The position numbers and the translations under genes are program-made. From contig NZ_JAAATX020000004.1 of NCBI RefSeq assembly GCF_009908265.2, forward strand, positions 124,001 through 188,000: a DNA stretch of 64,000 nt, given 5' to 3'. The notes beneath the pieces are model-generated. The model was not told where the DNA came from, ran no database searches, and saw only the letters and a list, made by a program, of their open reading frames with translations. The first letter of the stretch is position 1; every line of letters begins with the position of its first letter. Source of the DNA: Paragemmobacter amnigenus (lineage in GTDB: Bacteria; Pseudomonadota; Alphaproteobacteria; Rhodobacterales; Rhodobacteraceae). Positions 35,355 through 44,105 of this stretch are shown in pieces.

Positions 35355-36515
35355 ATGACCCACAACGTTCCCAACCGGAACTGGTCCTATCCCACCGCCA
35401 TCAAATTCGGCGTGGGCCGCATCGCGGAACTGGCCGATCACTGCAAGGGCGCAGGGATCACCAAGCCGCTCTTCGTCACCGACAAGGCGCTCGCCTCGCT
35501 GCCCATTACGGCCGAAGCCGTAGCGGTCTTGTCCAAGGCGGGGCTGGGATCGGCAGTGTTCTCCGAAGTCGACCCCAACCCGAACGAAGGCAACATGGCC
35601 GCAGGGATCGCCGCCTACAAGGCGGGCGGCCATGACGGCGTGATCTGCTTCGGCGGCGGCTCGGCGCTCGACCTCGGCAAGATGATCGCGCTGATGGCGC
35701 ATCAGCGGGCCGACCTGTCGGTCTGGGATCTGGAAGATATCGACGACTGGTACACCCGCGCCGATGGCGACAAGATCGCCCCCATCGTCGCCGTCCCCAC
35801 CACCGCAGGCACCGGCTCGGAAGTGGGCCGCGCGGGCGTGCTGACGAATTCCGTCACGCACAAGAAGAAGATCATCTTCCACCCCAAACTGATGCCCGCC
35901 GTCACGATCTGCGACCCTGCGCTGACCGTGGGGATGCCCAAATTCATCACCGCAGGCACCGGCATGGACGCGCTGGCCCATTGCCTCGAGGCGTTCTGCT
36001 CCCCCTTCTACCACCCGATGTCGCAGGGCATCGCGCTCGAAGGGATGCGGCTGGTGTTCGAAAACCTGCCCACCGCCTATAGCGACCCCGCCAACCTCGA
36101 GGCGCGGGCGCATATGATGTCCGCCGCCGCCATGGGCGCGGTCGCCTTCCAGAAGGGTCTGGGCGCGATCCACTCGCTCTCGCATCCCGTGGGCGCGGTC
36201 TACAACACCCATCACGGCACCACCAATGCCGTGGTCATGCCCATGGTGCTCGACTTCAACCGCCCCGCGATCGAGGCGCGTCTCGAAAAGGCAGCCGCCT
36301 ATATCGGCATCGCGGGCGGCTTCGACGGCTTCCGCAAGGCGGTGATGGACCTGCGCGCCACGCTGAACATCCCCGCCAACCTGACAGCCATGGGGGTCGA
36401 GGCCGCGCGTCTGGACGAACTCACCGACATGGCGCTGGAAGACCCGTCCTGCGGCGGCAACCCGATCGAGATGACGCGCGAGAATACCCGCGCCCTCTAC
36501 GCCGCCTGCATGTAA
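35355..36515 (+). CDS. Iron-containing alcohol dehydrogenase
   Basis: This 386-residue enzyme belongs to the group III (iron) alcohol dehydrogenases: GGGSALDLGKMIAL near residue 96 binds NAD, TTAGTGSEVGRAGV near 150 follows, and iron ligands lie in GMDALAHCLEAF and HSLSHPVGAVYNTHHG. It interconverts an alcohol and an aldehyde and is 4 bp downstream of the aldehyde dehydrogenase gene, so the two probably act in succession. Confidence 0.93.
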   Translation: MTHNVPNRNWSYPTAIKFGVGRIAELADHCKGAGITKPLFVTDKALASLPITAEAVAVLSKAGLGSAVFSEVDPNPNEGNMAAGIAAYKAGGHDGVICFGGGSALDLGKMIALMAHQRADLSVWDLEDIDDWYTRADGDKIAPIVAVPTTAGTGSEVGRAGVLTNSVTHKKKIIFHPKLMPAVTICDPALTVGMPKFITAGTGMDALAHCLEAFCSPFYHPMSQGIALEGMRLVFENLPTAYSDPANLEARAHMMSAAAMGAVAFQKGLGAIHSLSHPVGAVYNTHHGTTNAVVMPMVLDFNRPAIEARLEKAAAYIGIAGGFDGFRKAVMDLRATLNIPANLTAMGVEAARLDELTDMALEDPSCGGNPIEMTRENTRALYAACM

Positions 36516-36571
36516 GGCACCCGCAGGATGGGCTATAGCGCCCATCCTGCGCCCCACCGGACCGCACCGCC

Positions 36572-37828
36572 ATGACCCGCCACGTTACCACCGAAATCGC
36601 CGTCATCGGCGCGGGCGTCGTTGGTCTGGCCGTGGCCGAACGCCTGCTGGCACAGGGGCACGCGGTGACGCTCCTCGACCCCCACCCGCCCGCCGCAACC
36701 GTGGCCGAGACGGCGGCCAGCTACGGCAATGCCGGCACCATCGCCGATTACGCCGTCCTGCCCGTCGGCACGCCGGACGTGCTGAAAAACCTCCCCTCCC
36801 TCCTCTTCGACCGCAATTCCCCCCTCGCCATCCGCCGCGCCGCGCTGCCCGCGCTCCTGCCCTGGCTCGCCCGCTTCGCCCTGCAATCCCTGCCCCGCAG
36901 GGCCGAGGCCAACGCCCGCACCATCGCCGCCCTCCTCTCCACCGCCACCGCCGACTGGCTTGACCTCGGCGACCGTCTCGGCGGCGGCGACATCCTGAAA
37001 AAGCGTGGCTGCCTCTATGTCTACGAAAAGGCCGCCGCCTTCCGCGCCGCCGCCACCGACATGGCCTTCCGCCGCAGCCTCGGCGTCACGGTGGACCTGA
37101 TCGACCCCGCCACCCTGCGCCAGATGGAACCCGCCCTGCCCGAGGTCGAGGGCGGCGCCGCCTTCTTCCCGCAGGCCGTCTTCCTCGACGATCCCGGCCG
37201 GATGGTCGCCCTACTCGCCGCCGAAGTCACCCGCCGCGCCGAGATCATCGCCACCCGCGCCGACCGCCTCGACCGGCAGGTCGACGGCGTCACCCTCACC
37301 GGCCCCGGCCTGCACCTGCACGCCCGCCGCGTGGTGATCGCCGCAGGGGCCCATTCCCGCCGCCTCGCCGCCATGGCAGGCGACCGCGTGCCCCTCGACA
37401 CCGAACGCGGCTACCATGTCGAATGGGACATGGACTGCCCCCCCGTCACCCGACCCACCTGCCCGACCACGCGGGGCTTCTACCTCTGCCCGATGCAGGG
37501 ACGGCTGCGGGTGGCAGGCACGGTGGAACTGGGCGGGCTGACCGCGCCCCCCTCGCCGCACCGCATCGCGCGCCTTGTCGAAGGGGCCCGCGCCATCTTC
37601 CCCGACCTGCCCGAACCCTCGCGCCAGTGGATGGGCTTCCGCCCGTCGATGCCCGATTCCGTCCCCGTCATCGGCCCCTCCCGCGCAGGGGCCGAGGTGA
37701 TCCATGCCTATGGCCACGGCCATATCGGCCTGACGCTCGCCCCCGTGACCGCCCGCCTCGTGGCCGACATCATCGCGGGCCGCCCGACCGAGATGGACCT
37801 GCGCCCCCTGCTGCCCCACCGCTTCTGA
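36572..37828 (+). CDS. DadA-like FAD-dependent amino acid/amine oxidoreductase
   Basis: This 418-residue flavoprotein opens with the Rossmann motif IAVIGAGVVGLAVAERLL (GxGxxG) and then has the DadA-like SYGNAGTIADYAVLP segment, RGYHVEWD in the middle and a C-terminal FRPSMPDSVPVIGPS with GHGHIGLTLAPVTARL. Such enzymes oxidise D-amino acids, sarcosine-like N-substituted amino acids or gamma-glutamylamines. As the last gene of the operon it may perform the deamination step. Exact substrate unknown. Confidence 0.86.
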   Translation: MTRHVTTEIAVIGAGVVGLAVAERLLAQGHAVTLLDPHPPAATVAETAASYGNAGTIADYAVLPVGTPDVLKNLPSLLFDRNSPLAIRRAALPALLPWLARFALQSLPRRAEANARTIAALLSTATADWLDLGDRLGGGDILKKRGCLYVYEKAAAFRAAATDMAFRRSLGVTVDLIDPATLRQMEPALPEVEGGAAFFPQAVFLDDPGRMVALLAAEVTRRAEIIATRADRLDRQVDGVTLTGPGLHLHARRVVIAAGAHSRRLAAMAGDRVPLDTERGYHVEWDMDCPPVTRPTCPTTRGFYLCPMQGRLRVAGTVELGGLTAPPSPHRIARLVEGARAIFPDLPEPSRQWMGFRPSMPDSVPVIGPSRAGAEVIHAYGHGHIGLTLAPVTARLVADIIAGRPTEMDLRPLLPHRF

Positions 37829-37861
37829 CCGCAAAATCCGCCCCGCGAAGAGGTTTCACGC

Positions 37862-37944
37862 GATCCTTCTGCGAAGGATCCCCCCATCCCCCCCAAATCT
37901 TCGCAGAAGATTTGCCCCGCATGATTTTCGCCAGAAAATCATGC
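37862..37944. repeat. Array of three TTC-GAA core hairpins
   Basis: Three perfect hairpins follow the DadA-like gene: GATCCTTC-tgc-GAAGGATC (37862-37880), CAAATCTTC-gca-GAAGATTTG (37894-37914) and GCATGATTTTC-gcca-GAAAATCATGC (37919-37944). Stem sequences differ, while the central TTC and GAA are constant. They occupy most of the gap to the epimerase gene. Confidence 0.75.
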
Positions 37945-38030
37945 GCCCCCGTCACCCCCCGACGCGCGGGCTTGATTTTTCCCCCGCCCCTGCGACAGGT
38001 GGCGGGTGACGTGACAAAAGGGGTGTGATC

Positions 38031-39026
38031 ATGGCGAAACGGGCGCTGGTGACGGGATCGGCGGGCTTCATCGGCTACCACCTCTGCCACCGCCTTCTGG
38101 CCGCGGGCTGGCAGGTCACGGGCCTTGACGCCATGACCCCCTATTACGACGTCACGCTCAAACAGCGCCGCCACGCCCTGCTGGCGCAGCACCCCGCCTT
38201 CCGCCCCGTCGAAGGCCGGATCGAGGACGAGGGCCGCGTCGCCGCCCTCGCCCAAGGCGCCGACGCCATCCTCCACCTTGCCGCACAGGCCGGCGTGCGC
38301 CACTCCATCGACGCGCCGCGCAGCTATGTCGACGCCAACCTCACCGGCACCTTCCAGGTGCTCGAGGCCGCCCGCGCCACCCGCCCCGCGCATCTGCTGA
38401 TCGCCTCCACTTCCTCGGTCTACGGTGCCAATACCGCCATGCCCTATGCCGAGACGGACAAGGCCGACCTTCCCATGTCCTTCTACGCCGCCACCAAAAA
38501 GGCGGCCGAGGCGATGGCGCATTCCTACGCCCACCTCTACGCCATCCCCACCACGATGTTCCGCTTCTTCACCGTCTACGGGCCATGGGGCCGCCCCGAC
38601 ATGGCGCTGTTCAAATTCACCCGCGCGATCCTCGCAGGCGAACCCATCGACATCTACAACCACGGCGACATGCGCCGCGACTTCACCTATGTCGACGATC
38701 TGGTCGAAGGGATCATCCGCCTCATCGCCGTCCCGCCACGGCACAGCGCAGGCGACCGCGACAGCCTCTCGCCCGTCGCCCCCTTCCGCATCGTCAACAT
38801 CGGCAACGGCGCGCCCGTGGGGCTGATGGATTTCGTGCAGGCGATCGAAGAGGCGCTGGGCACGACCGCGAAAAAGAACCTCCTGCCCATGCAACCTGGC
38901 GACGTGCCCGCCACATGGGCCGATGCGACGCTGATCGAGGCGCTGACCGGCCCCCTGCCCCGCACCGCCATCCGCGACGGCGTCCGCCGCTTCGTCGACT
39001 GGTATCGCGACTACTACCGCGTCTGA
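38031..39026 (+). CDS. NAD-dependent epimerase (UDP-glucuronate 4-epimerase type)
   Basis: This 331-residue extended short-chain dehydrogenase has the NAD motif [13 protein letters not shown], the catalytic [14 protein letters not shown] and [11 protein letters not shown] (YxxxK), and the [20 protein letters not shown] segment typical of UDP-glucuronate epimerases. It would supply UDP-galacturonate or a related sugar nucleotide for surface polysaccharide. I chose the ATG at 38031, with AAGGGG 7 bp upstream, over the GTG 6 bp earlier. No other polysaccharide genes are near. Confidence 0.88.
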   Translation: MAKRALVTGSAGFIGYHLCHRLLAAGWQVTGLDAMTPYYDVTLKQRRHALLAQHPAFRPVEGRIEDEGRVAALAQGADAILHLAAQAGVRHSIDAPRSYVDANLTGTFQVLEAARATRPAHLLIASTSSVYGANTAMPYAETDKADLPMSFYAATKKAAEAMAHSYAHLYAIPTTMFRFFTVYGPWGRPDMALFKFTRAILAGEPIDIYNHGDMRRDFTYVDDLVEGIIRLIAVPPRHSAGDRDSLSPVAPFRIVNIGNGAPVGLMDFVQAIEEALGTTAKKNLLPMQPGDVPATWADATLIEALTGPLPRTAIRDGVRRFVDWYRDYYRV

Positions 39027-39173
39027 AGGGCCACCCCGCCCCGCGCGGATCGGATGCCCGCCCCTGCCGCGCAGAAAACGCCTGCCCTGTCGCGAGACGA
39101 ATTGCATTCCCCGACAGGCGGCGAAATGCTGCTCCGCGCCGCACCGGCGGCCCTGACCCGAGCGGAGCCTTGA

Positions 39174-40373
39174 ATGACCCCCGTCTATATCTGCGACTAC
39201 ATCCGCACCCCCATCGGCCGCTTCGGCGGGGCCCTCGCCCATGTCCGCACCGACGACCTCGGCGCGATCCCGCTGCGCGCGCTGATGCAGCGCAATGCAG
39301 GCACCGACTGGGACGCCGTGGATGACGTGATCCTCGGCTGCGCCAATCAGGCGGGCGAGGACAACCGCAACGTCGCGCGCATGGCGCTCCTGCTCGCAGG
39401 GCTGCCCGTCGGCGTCACCGGCACCACGATCAACCGCCTCTGCGGGTCGGGCATGGATGCCGTCCTCATGGCCGCGCGGCAGATCGCCTCGGGCGAGGCA
39501 GAGCTGATGGTCGCAGGCGGCGTCGAATCCATGTCCCGCGCGCCCTTCGTCATGCCCAAGGCCGACACCGCCTTTTCCCGCCATGCCGAAATCCACGACA
39601 CCACCATCGGCTGGCGCTTCGTCAACCCCGCCATGCAGGCCGCCTACGGCACCGACTCCATGCCGCAGACGGGGCAGAACGTGGCCGATGACTACGGCAT
39701 CGACCGTCAGGCGCAGGATACCATGGCGCTGGCCTCGCAGACCAAGGCCGCCGCCGCGCAGGCCAATGGCAGGCTCTCGCGCGAGATCACGCCCGTCATC
39801 CTCCCGCAACGCAAGGGCGACCCCCTTCGCGTGGCGCAAGACGAACATCCCCGTGCCACCACGGCCGGATCCCTCGCGAAACTCGCGCCGCTCTTCCCCG
39901 GCGGCTCCGTCACCGCAGGCAACGCCTCGGGCGTGAACGATGGCGCGGCGGCGCTCCTGCTGGCCTCGGAACCTGCCATGGCGCGCCACGGGCTGCGCCC
40001 GCTTGCCCGTATCCTCGGCGGCGCCACGGCGGGCGTGCCCCCCCGCATCATGGGCATCGGCCCCGCACCGGCCAGCACGAAACTCATGGCCCGCCTCGGA
40101 CTGCGGCAGGACGATTTCGACGTGATCGAACTGAACGAGGCCTTCGCGGCACAGGGCATCGCCACCCTGCGCCAGCTCGGCATCGCCGATGACGACCCGC
40201 GCGTGAACCGCAACGGAGGGGCGATCGCGCTGGGCCATCCCCTCGGAATGACGGGCGCGCGCATCACGGGCACCGCCGCGCTGGACTTGCAGGAAACCGG
40301 CGGCCGACGCGCGCTTTCAACCATGTGCATCGGCGTGGGGCAGGGCATCGCCATCGCGCTGGAACGGGTCTGA
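39174..40373 (+). CDS. pcaF: Thiolase, 3-oxoadipyl-CoA thiolase type
   Basis: This 399-residue thiolase has the nucleophile Cys90 in NRLCGSGMDAV, the second motif NGGAIALGHPLGMTGAR and the third Cys in MCIGVGQGIAI. The opening YICDYIRTPIGRFGGALAHV and GCANQAGEDNRNVARMA are characteristic of PcaF/PaaJ, which cleave 3-oxoadipyl-CoA to succinyl-CoA and acetyl-CoA at the end of aromatic catabolism. It stands alone, without other pca or paa genes in the window, so a general beta-ketothiolase role cannot be ruled out. Confidence 0.85.
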   Translation: MTPVYICDYIRTPIGRFGGALAHVRTDDLGAIPLRALMQRNAGTDWDAVDDVILGCANQAGEDNRNVARMALLLAGLPVGVTGTTINRLCGSGMDAVLMAARQIASGEAELMVAGGVESMSRAPFVMPKADTAFSRHAEIHDTTIGWRFVNPAMQAAYGTDSMPQTGQNVADDYGIDRQAQDTMALASQTKAAAAQANGRLSREITPVILPQRKGDPLRVAQDEHPRATTAGSLAKLAPLFPGGSVTAGNASGVNDGAAALLLASEPAMARHGLRPLARILGGATAGVPPRIMGIGPAPASTKLMARLGLRQDDFDVIELNEAFAAQGIATLRQLGIADDDPRVNRNGGAIALGHPLGMTGARITGTAALDLQETGGRRALSTMCIGVGQGIAIALERV

Positions 40374-40405
40374 CCCCCTCCCGCCGTCACCCCCGCCTTG
40401 CGCCC

Positions 40406-41392
40406 CTACAGCATCCCGGGCACGACCTGATCCGGCGGACGGTGCCCGTCGGCAAAGGTCTTGATGTTGATGATCACCTTCTCGCCCATCTCGATCCGGC
40501 CCTCCAGCGTGGCCGATCCCATATGCGGCAATAGCACCACATTGGGCAGCTCGCGCAGGCGCGGGTTGATCTCGGCCCCGCGCTCGTAGACGTCCAGCCC
40601 CGCCCCCGCGATCTCTCCGGCGCGGATCATGCGGGTCAGGGCATTCTCGTCGATCACCTCGCCGCGGCTCGTGTTCACGATCACCGCCGAGGGCTTCATC
40701 AGCTTCAGCCGCCGCGCGTTCATCAGGTGATAGGTCGACGGCGTATGCGGGCAGTTGATCGAGATGACATCCATCCGGCTCACCATCTGGTCAAGGCTTT
40801 CCCACCATGTCGCCTCGACCTCCGCCTCCACCTCGGGGCGCAGGCGGCGGCGGTTGTGGTAATGGATCTGCATCCCGAAGGCCCGCGCCCGCCGCGCCAC
40901 CGCCTGCCCGATGCGCCCCATGCCAAGGATGCCCAGCCGCTTGCCCCCGATCCGCCCGCCCAGCATCGCCATGGGCGACCAGCCGGACCAGCCCTCGGCC
41001 TGCATCATGGCGATCCCCTCGGGGATGCGCCGCGTCACGCCAAGGATCAGCGCCATGGTCATGTCCGCCGTATCCTCGGTCACCACACCGGGGGTGTTTG
41101 ACACAAGAATCCCGCGGCTGCGGGCGGTCGCCACGTCGATATGGTCCACCCCCGCCCCGTAATTCGCGATCAGCTTCAGCTTCTCGCCCGCCTGCGCCAG
41201 CAGGCCCGCGTCGATCTGGTCGGTGATCGTCGGCACCAGCACATCCGCCCGCCGCATCGCCGCCGCCAGCTCGTCGCGCGACATCGGCGTGTCGGGATCG
41301 CGCAGATCGACGTCGAACAGCTCCTTCATCCGCGTTTCCACCGGTTCCGGCAACCGTCGCGTCACGACAACACTCAGCCGTCCTGCGGGCAT
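40406..41392 (-). CDS. D-2-hydroxyacid dehydrogenase (glyoxylate/hydroxypyruvate reductase type)
   Basis: This 328-residue enzyme has NAD-binding GKRLGILGMGRIGQAVARRA near residue 150, and catalytic Arg/Glu/His in NTSRGEVID, GAGLDVYE and LLPHMGSAT. These features place it with glyoxylate or hydroxypyruvate reductases. The ATG at 41392 has GGGAGA upstream and begins MPAGRLSVVVTRRLPEP. The open frame runs on far upstream in GC-rich DNA, but that extension looks non-coding. Converges with the thiolase gene. Confidence 0.9.
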   Translation of the reverse strand: MPAGRLSVVVTRRLPEPVETRMKELFDVDLRDPDTPMSRDELAAAMRRADVLVPTITDQIDAGLLAQAGEKLKLIANYGAGVDHIDVATARSRGILVSNTPGVVTEDTADMTMALILGVTRRIPEGIAMMQAEGWSGWSPMAMLGGRIGGKRLGILGMGRIGQAVARRARAFGMQIHYHNRRRLRPEVEAEVEATWWESLDQMVSRMDVISINCPHTPSTYHLMNARRLKLMKPSAVIVNTSRGEVIDENALTRMIRAGEIAGAGLDVYERGAEINPRLRELPNVVLLPHMGSATLEGRIEMGEKVIINIKTFADGHRPPDQVVPGML

Positions 41393-41552
41393 TGGCGTCT
41401 CCCTGCACTTCCAAATCCGTCCTCGGAATGGCAAAGTGGCGGGAAGCGGGGCAAGGTACAAGCCCCCGCAAAGGTCCGCGCAACGACGCGGACCCCAGAG
41501 GCGGCAACAGCGGCCCCCGCAGGGGGAACCGCGGCAAGGACGGGCGGACGCG

Positions 41553-42260
41553 ATGGCGATCATTCTCAGGGCGGCGCTTGCGGGCGCGCTCATCCTGTCG
41601 GCGACGGGACTGGCGGCGGAAACCCTCCGCCCCATGCCGCGACCGGCAGATCTGGTGACAGGTGCCGCCGCACCCGCCCCCGCCAGCGCCGAAACCCAAA
41701 GCGCCGGAACCCAGAGTGGCCAAGCCCCGCCCCCCGCTGCGGCGGCGGCCACCGAAACCCCCGCCCTCGCCGCTCCGGCCCAGCCCGCCCCCGCGCAGGC
41801 CACCGCCGCCCGCCCGCCTGCCCGCGACATGTCCAAGGGCTCGGTCACCAACCTGCCCCTGCCCCGCTTCGTCAGCCTCAAGGGCAATGGCGGCAACGCC
41901 CGCCGCGGCCCGGGCCTGACGCACCGGATCGACTGGGTCTTCACCCGCTCGGGCATGCCGCTCAAGATAACCGCCGAATACGAACACTGGCGCCGGGTCG
42001 AGGATGCCGAAGGCTTCGGCGGCTGGGTCAACTACGCGCTGCTCTCCGGCGTCCGCTCGGCCCTTGTCGCCGTCGACATGGCCGAATTCCGCGCCCGCCC
42101 GCAGGATGACGCCACCGTCACCTTCAAGGCCGAACGCAACGTCATCGGCTGGATCGAGGAATGCCTGCCCGACTGGTGCCGCCTGTCGGTGCAGGGCGAA
42201 GAGGGCTGGATCCGCAAGACCGCGCTCTGGGGCGTGAAACCCGACGAAACCATCGAATGA
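41553..42260 (+). CDS. Exported SH3-domain protein
   Basis: This 235-residue protein has a signal peptide (MAIILRAALAGALILSATGLAA), a low-complexity Ala/Pro/Thr linker (about 30-90) and a C-terminal bacterial SH3 region: SLKGNGGNARRGPGLTHRI, then WRRVEDAEGFGGWVNYALL and a closing GEEGWIRKTALWGV. Two SH3-like repeats probably bind cell-wall material. Similar proteins are common in Rhodobacterales next to hydroxyacid dehydrogenase genes. No enzyme domain is present. Confidence 0.82.
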   Translation: MAIILRAALAGALILSATGLAAETLRPMPRPADLVTGAAAPAPASAETQSAGTQSGQAPPPAAAAATETPALAAPAQPAPAQATAARPPARDMSKGSVTNLPLPRFVSLKGNGGNARRGPGLTHRIDWVFTRSGMPLKITAEYEHWRRVEDAEGFGGWVNYALLSGVRSALVAVDMAEFRARPQDDATVTFKAERNVIGWIEECLPDWCRLSVQGEEGWIRKTALWGVKPDETIE

Positions 42261-42350
42261 CAAAGCTGCGAGTCGCTTTCGCTTGATCGGCAAGGCATAC
42301 CTTTGCTAGCGCGCCGCCAGACACCACGCGGCGCGTGACCGGAGCCTGCC

Positions 42351-43313
42351 ATGACCCGACCTTCCACCGTCCGCATGAACCTCTCCGCAGGTCTGGCCTC
42401 GGTCCTCGTGGCCGGCAGCCTTGTCGGGCTGAAACTCTGGGCCTTCGGCCAGACCGGCGCGCTCTCTGTCGCGGCCTCGCTGGCCGACAGCGCGATGGAC
42501 CTCATGGTCAGTCTCGGCGCGATGGCCGCCATCCTCTACGCCGCCAAGCCCGCCGACGAGGATCACGCCTTCGGCCATACCTCCGCCGAGGACCTCGCCG
42601 CGCTGGGCCAGTCCGTCTTTATCGCCATCGCCGCAGGCACCATCGCATGGAGCGCGGCCGGACGCCTGCTCGCGCCCGAACCCGTGGCGCTGACGGATGA
42701 ACGGCTGGGCATCGCCATCATGGGCGTCTCGATCGTGCTGACGCTCGGCCTCGTCTGGTGGCAGGGCCGCGTCGCCCGCCGCACCGGCAGCCGCGTCGTC
42801 GCGGCGGACCGGCTGCACTATCTGGGCGACCTTCTGCCCAATATCGGCTCCATCCTGTCGCTCTGGGCCTCCAGCCGCTTCGGCCTTGGCAGCATCGACT
42901 CGGTCGTGGCGCTTGGCGCCGCCGCCATGCTGGGCCTTGGTGCCGCCCGCATCGGCAAGGGTGCGTGGGACGCGCTCATGGACCGCCGCGCCGATCCCGA
43001 AATCGTCGAAGGCATCGGCCGCATCGCGCATGACTGGCCGGGCGTGCACGGCTTCCACGACCTCAAGACCCGCACGGCAGGCAGCCGCGTCTTCGTCAAC
43101 ATCCACATCGAACTCGACGGCGACCAGTCCCTGCGCGACGCCCATGCCATCGGCGCGGGCCTGCGCCGCGCCATCCTGACGGCCTATCCCCAGACCGATG
43201 TCATCGTGCACAAGGATGTCGCGGACGGGGATGTCGCGGACGGGGATGTCGCGGACGGGGATGTCGCGGGCGGGGACGCCCCCCACGCCACGCCCCCCCG
43301 ACAGCGGCACTGA
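42351..43313 (+). CDS. Cation diffusion facilitator family metal transporter
   Basis: This 320-residue membrane protein has six hydrophobic segments and a C-terminal cytoplasmic domain. Metal-binding residues occur in SLADSAMDLMVS and in the second site DRLHYLGDLLPN; DEDHAFGHTSAEDLA near residue 68 is the FieF-type interdomain motif. It likely exports zinc, iron or a related divalent cation. Its C-terminus carries an unusual run of VADGD repeats encoded by a 15-bp tandem repeat, followed by a His-containing tail, beyond the usual end of the family. Confidence 0.9.
   Translation: MTRPSTVRMNLSAGLASVLVAGSLVGLKLWAFGQTGALSVAASLADSAMDLMVSLGAMAAILYAAKPADEDHAFGHTSAEDLAALGQSVFIAIAAGTIAWSAAGRLLAPEPVALTDERLGIAIMGVSIVLTLGLVWWQGRVARRTGSRVVAADRLHYLGDLLPNIGSILSLWASSRFGLGSIDSVVALGAAAMLGLGAARIGKGAWDALMDRRADPEIVEGIGRIAHDWPGVHGFHDLKTRTAGSRVFVNIHIELDGDQSLRDAHAIGAGLRRAILTAYPQTDVIVHKDVADGDVADGDVADGDVAGGDAPHATPPRQRH
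43214..43273 (+). repeat. Four tandem 15-bp repeats in the CDF gene
   Basis: GGATGTCGCGGACGG occurs three times exactly and once with one change, head to tail. It encodes acidic pentapeptide units D-V-A-D-G near the C-terminus of the metal transporter. Such perfect units expand and shrink by slippage. Confidence 0.9.
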
Positions 43314-43433
43314 TCCCGCCCCCATTCCTTTTCCCGTCCGTCGCCTTTGGCTTTGGCTTTGTCCTGTGGCACGATCTGTGGCAACAGGCTTGCCACCACT
43401 CCGCCTGCCCGCTATTATTCAAATGTATAATTC

Positions 43434-44105
43434 ATGGACCCGATGACCGAACGCCCCGAACGCCGCCCCTATCGCCGCGCCGGCGAGGAGAAACGCCGCG
43501 AAGACCTCATCGCGGCGGCCATGGAACTCGTCTCCGAAGGCGGCCCCGAGGCTGCGACCGTGCGCGCCATCGCGGCGCGGGCCGGCGTGACGGCGGGTCT
43601 GATCCGGCACTACTTCTCGTCCAAGGAAGACCTGACCAACGCCGCCTACCGTCAGGTGATGGACCAGATGACCGCCCACGCCCTGCGCGCGATCGAGACC
43701 ATCCCCGCCGCCGATCCCGTCGCCCGCCTTGCCGCCTTCATCGCGGCCAACTTCCGCCCGCCAGTCATGACCCCCGTCAGTGTCGGCGTCTGGGCGGGCT
43801 ACATGCATCTCGGCCGCAGCGACCCGTCCCTGCACGAAACGCACGAGGCGACCTATCTGGGCTACCGCGACCGCCTGCAAGAATTGATCGCCGCCCTTCC
43901 CCGCCCCGCCGACCCCGCCCGCGACCGCCGCGAGGCCATCGCCTGCAACGCCCTGATTGACGGCTTGTGGATCGAAGGCGGCTCCCTCCCCGACAGCTTC
44001 GCCGAAGGCGAGGTGCTGCGGATCGCGCTCGACGGGATCGCGGCCATCCTCGGGATCACCTTTCCCGCCTCCGCCTACCACTCCGACCAGCGAAAGACAG
44101 GTTGA
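43434..44105 (+). CDS. TetR family transcriptional regulator (BetI-like)
   Basis: This 223-residue regulator has an N-terminal TetR helix-turn-helix (REDLIAAAMELVSEGG, then TVRAIAARAGVTAGLIRHYF) and a ligand-binding domain with the BetI-like GVWAGYMHLGRSDPSLHETH stretch. It directly precedes the AruH-like gene (stop and start codons adjacent, TGAATG), so it probably belongs to and controls the operon. Two in-frame ATG codons (43434 and 43443) are possible starts. Confidence 0.87.
   Translation: MDPMTERPERRPYRRAGEEKRREDLIAAAMELVSEGGPEAATVRAIAARAGVTAGLIRHYFSSKEDLTNAAYRQVMDQMTAHALRAIETIPAADPVARLAAFIAANFRPPVMTPVSVGVWAGYMHLGRSDPSLHETHEATYLGYRDRLQELIAALPRPADPARDRREAIACNALIDGLWIEGGSLPDSFAEGEVLRIALDGIAAILGITFPASAYHSDQRKTG

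Noticed and set aside
41393-42031. Upstream extension of the hydroxyacid dehydrogenase frame
   Set aside because: It overlaps the SH3-domain gene on the other strand and lacks domain similarity; GGGAGA before the ATG at 41392 fixes the start.
43214-43273. CRISPR-like array
   Set aside because: Units are 15 bp, directly abutting, without spacers and in frame within a gene, so this is a coding minisatellite. No CRISPR array or cas gene was seen anywhere in the window.
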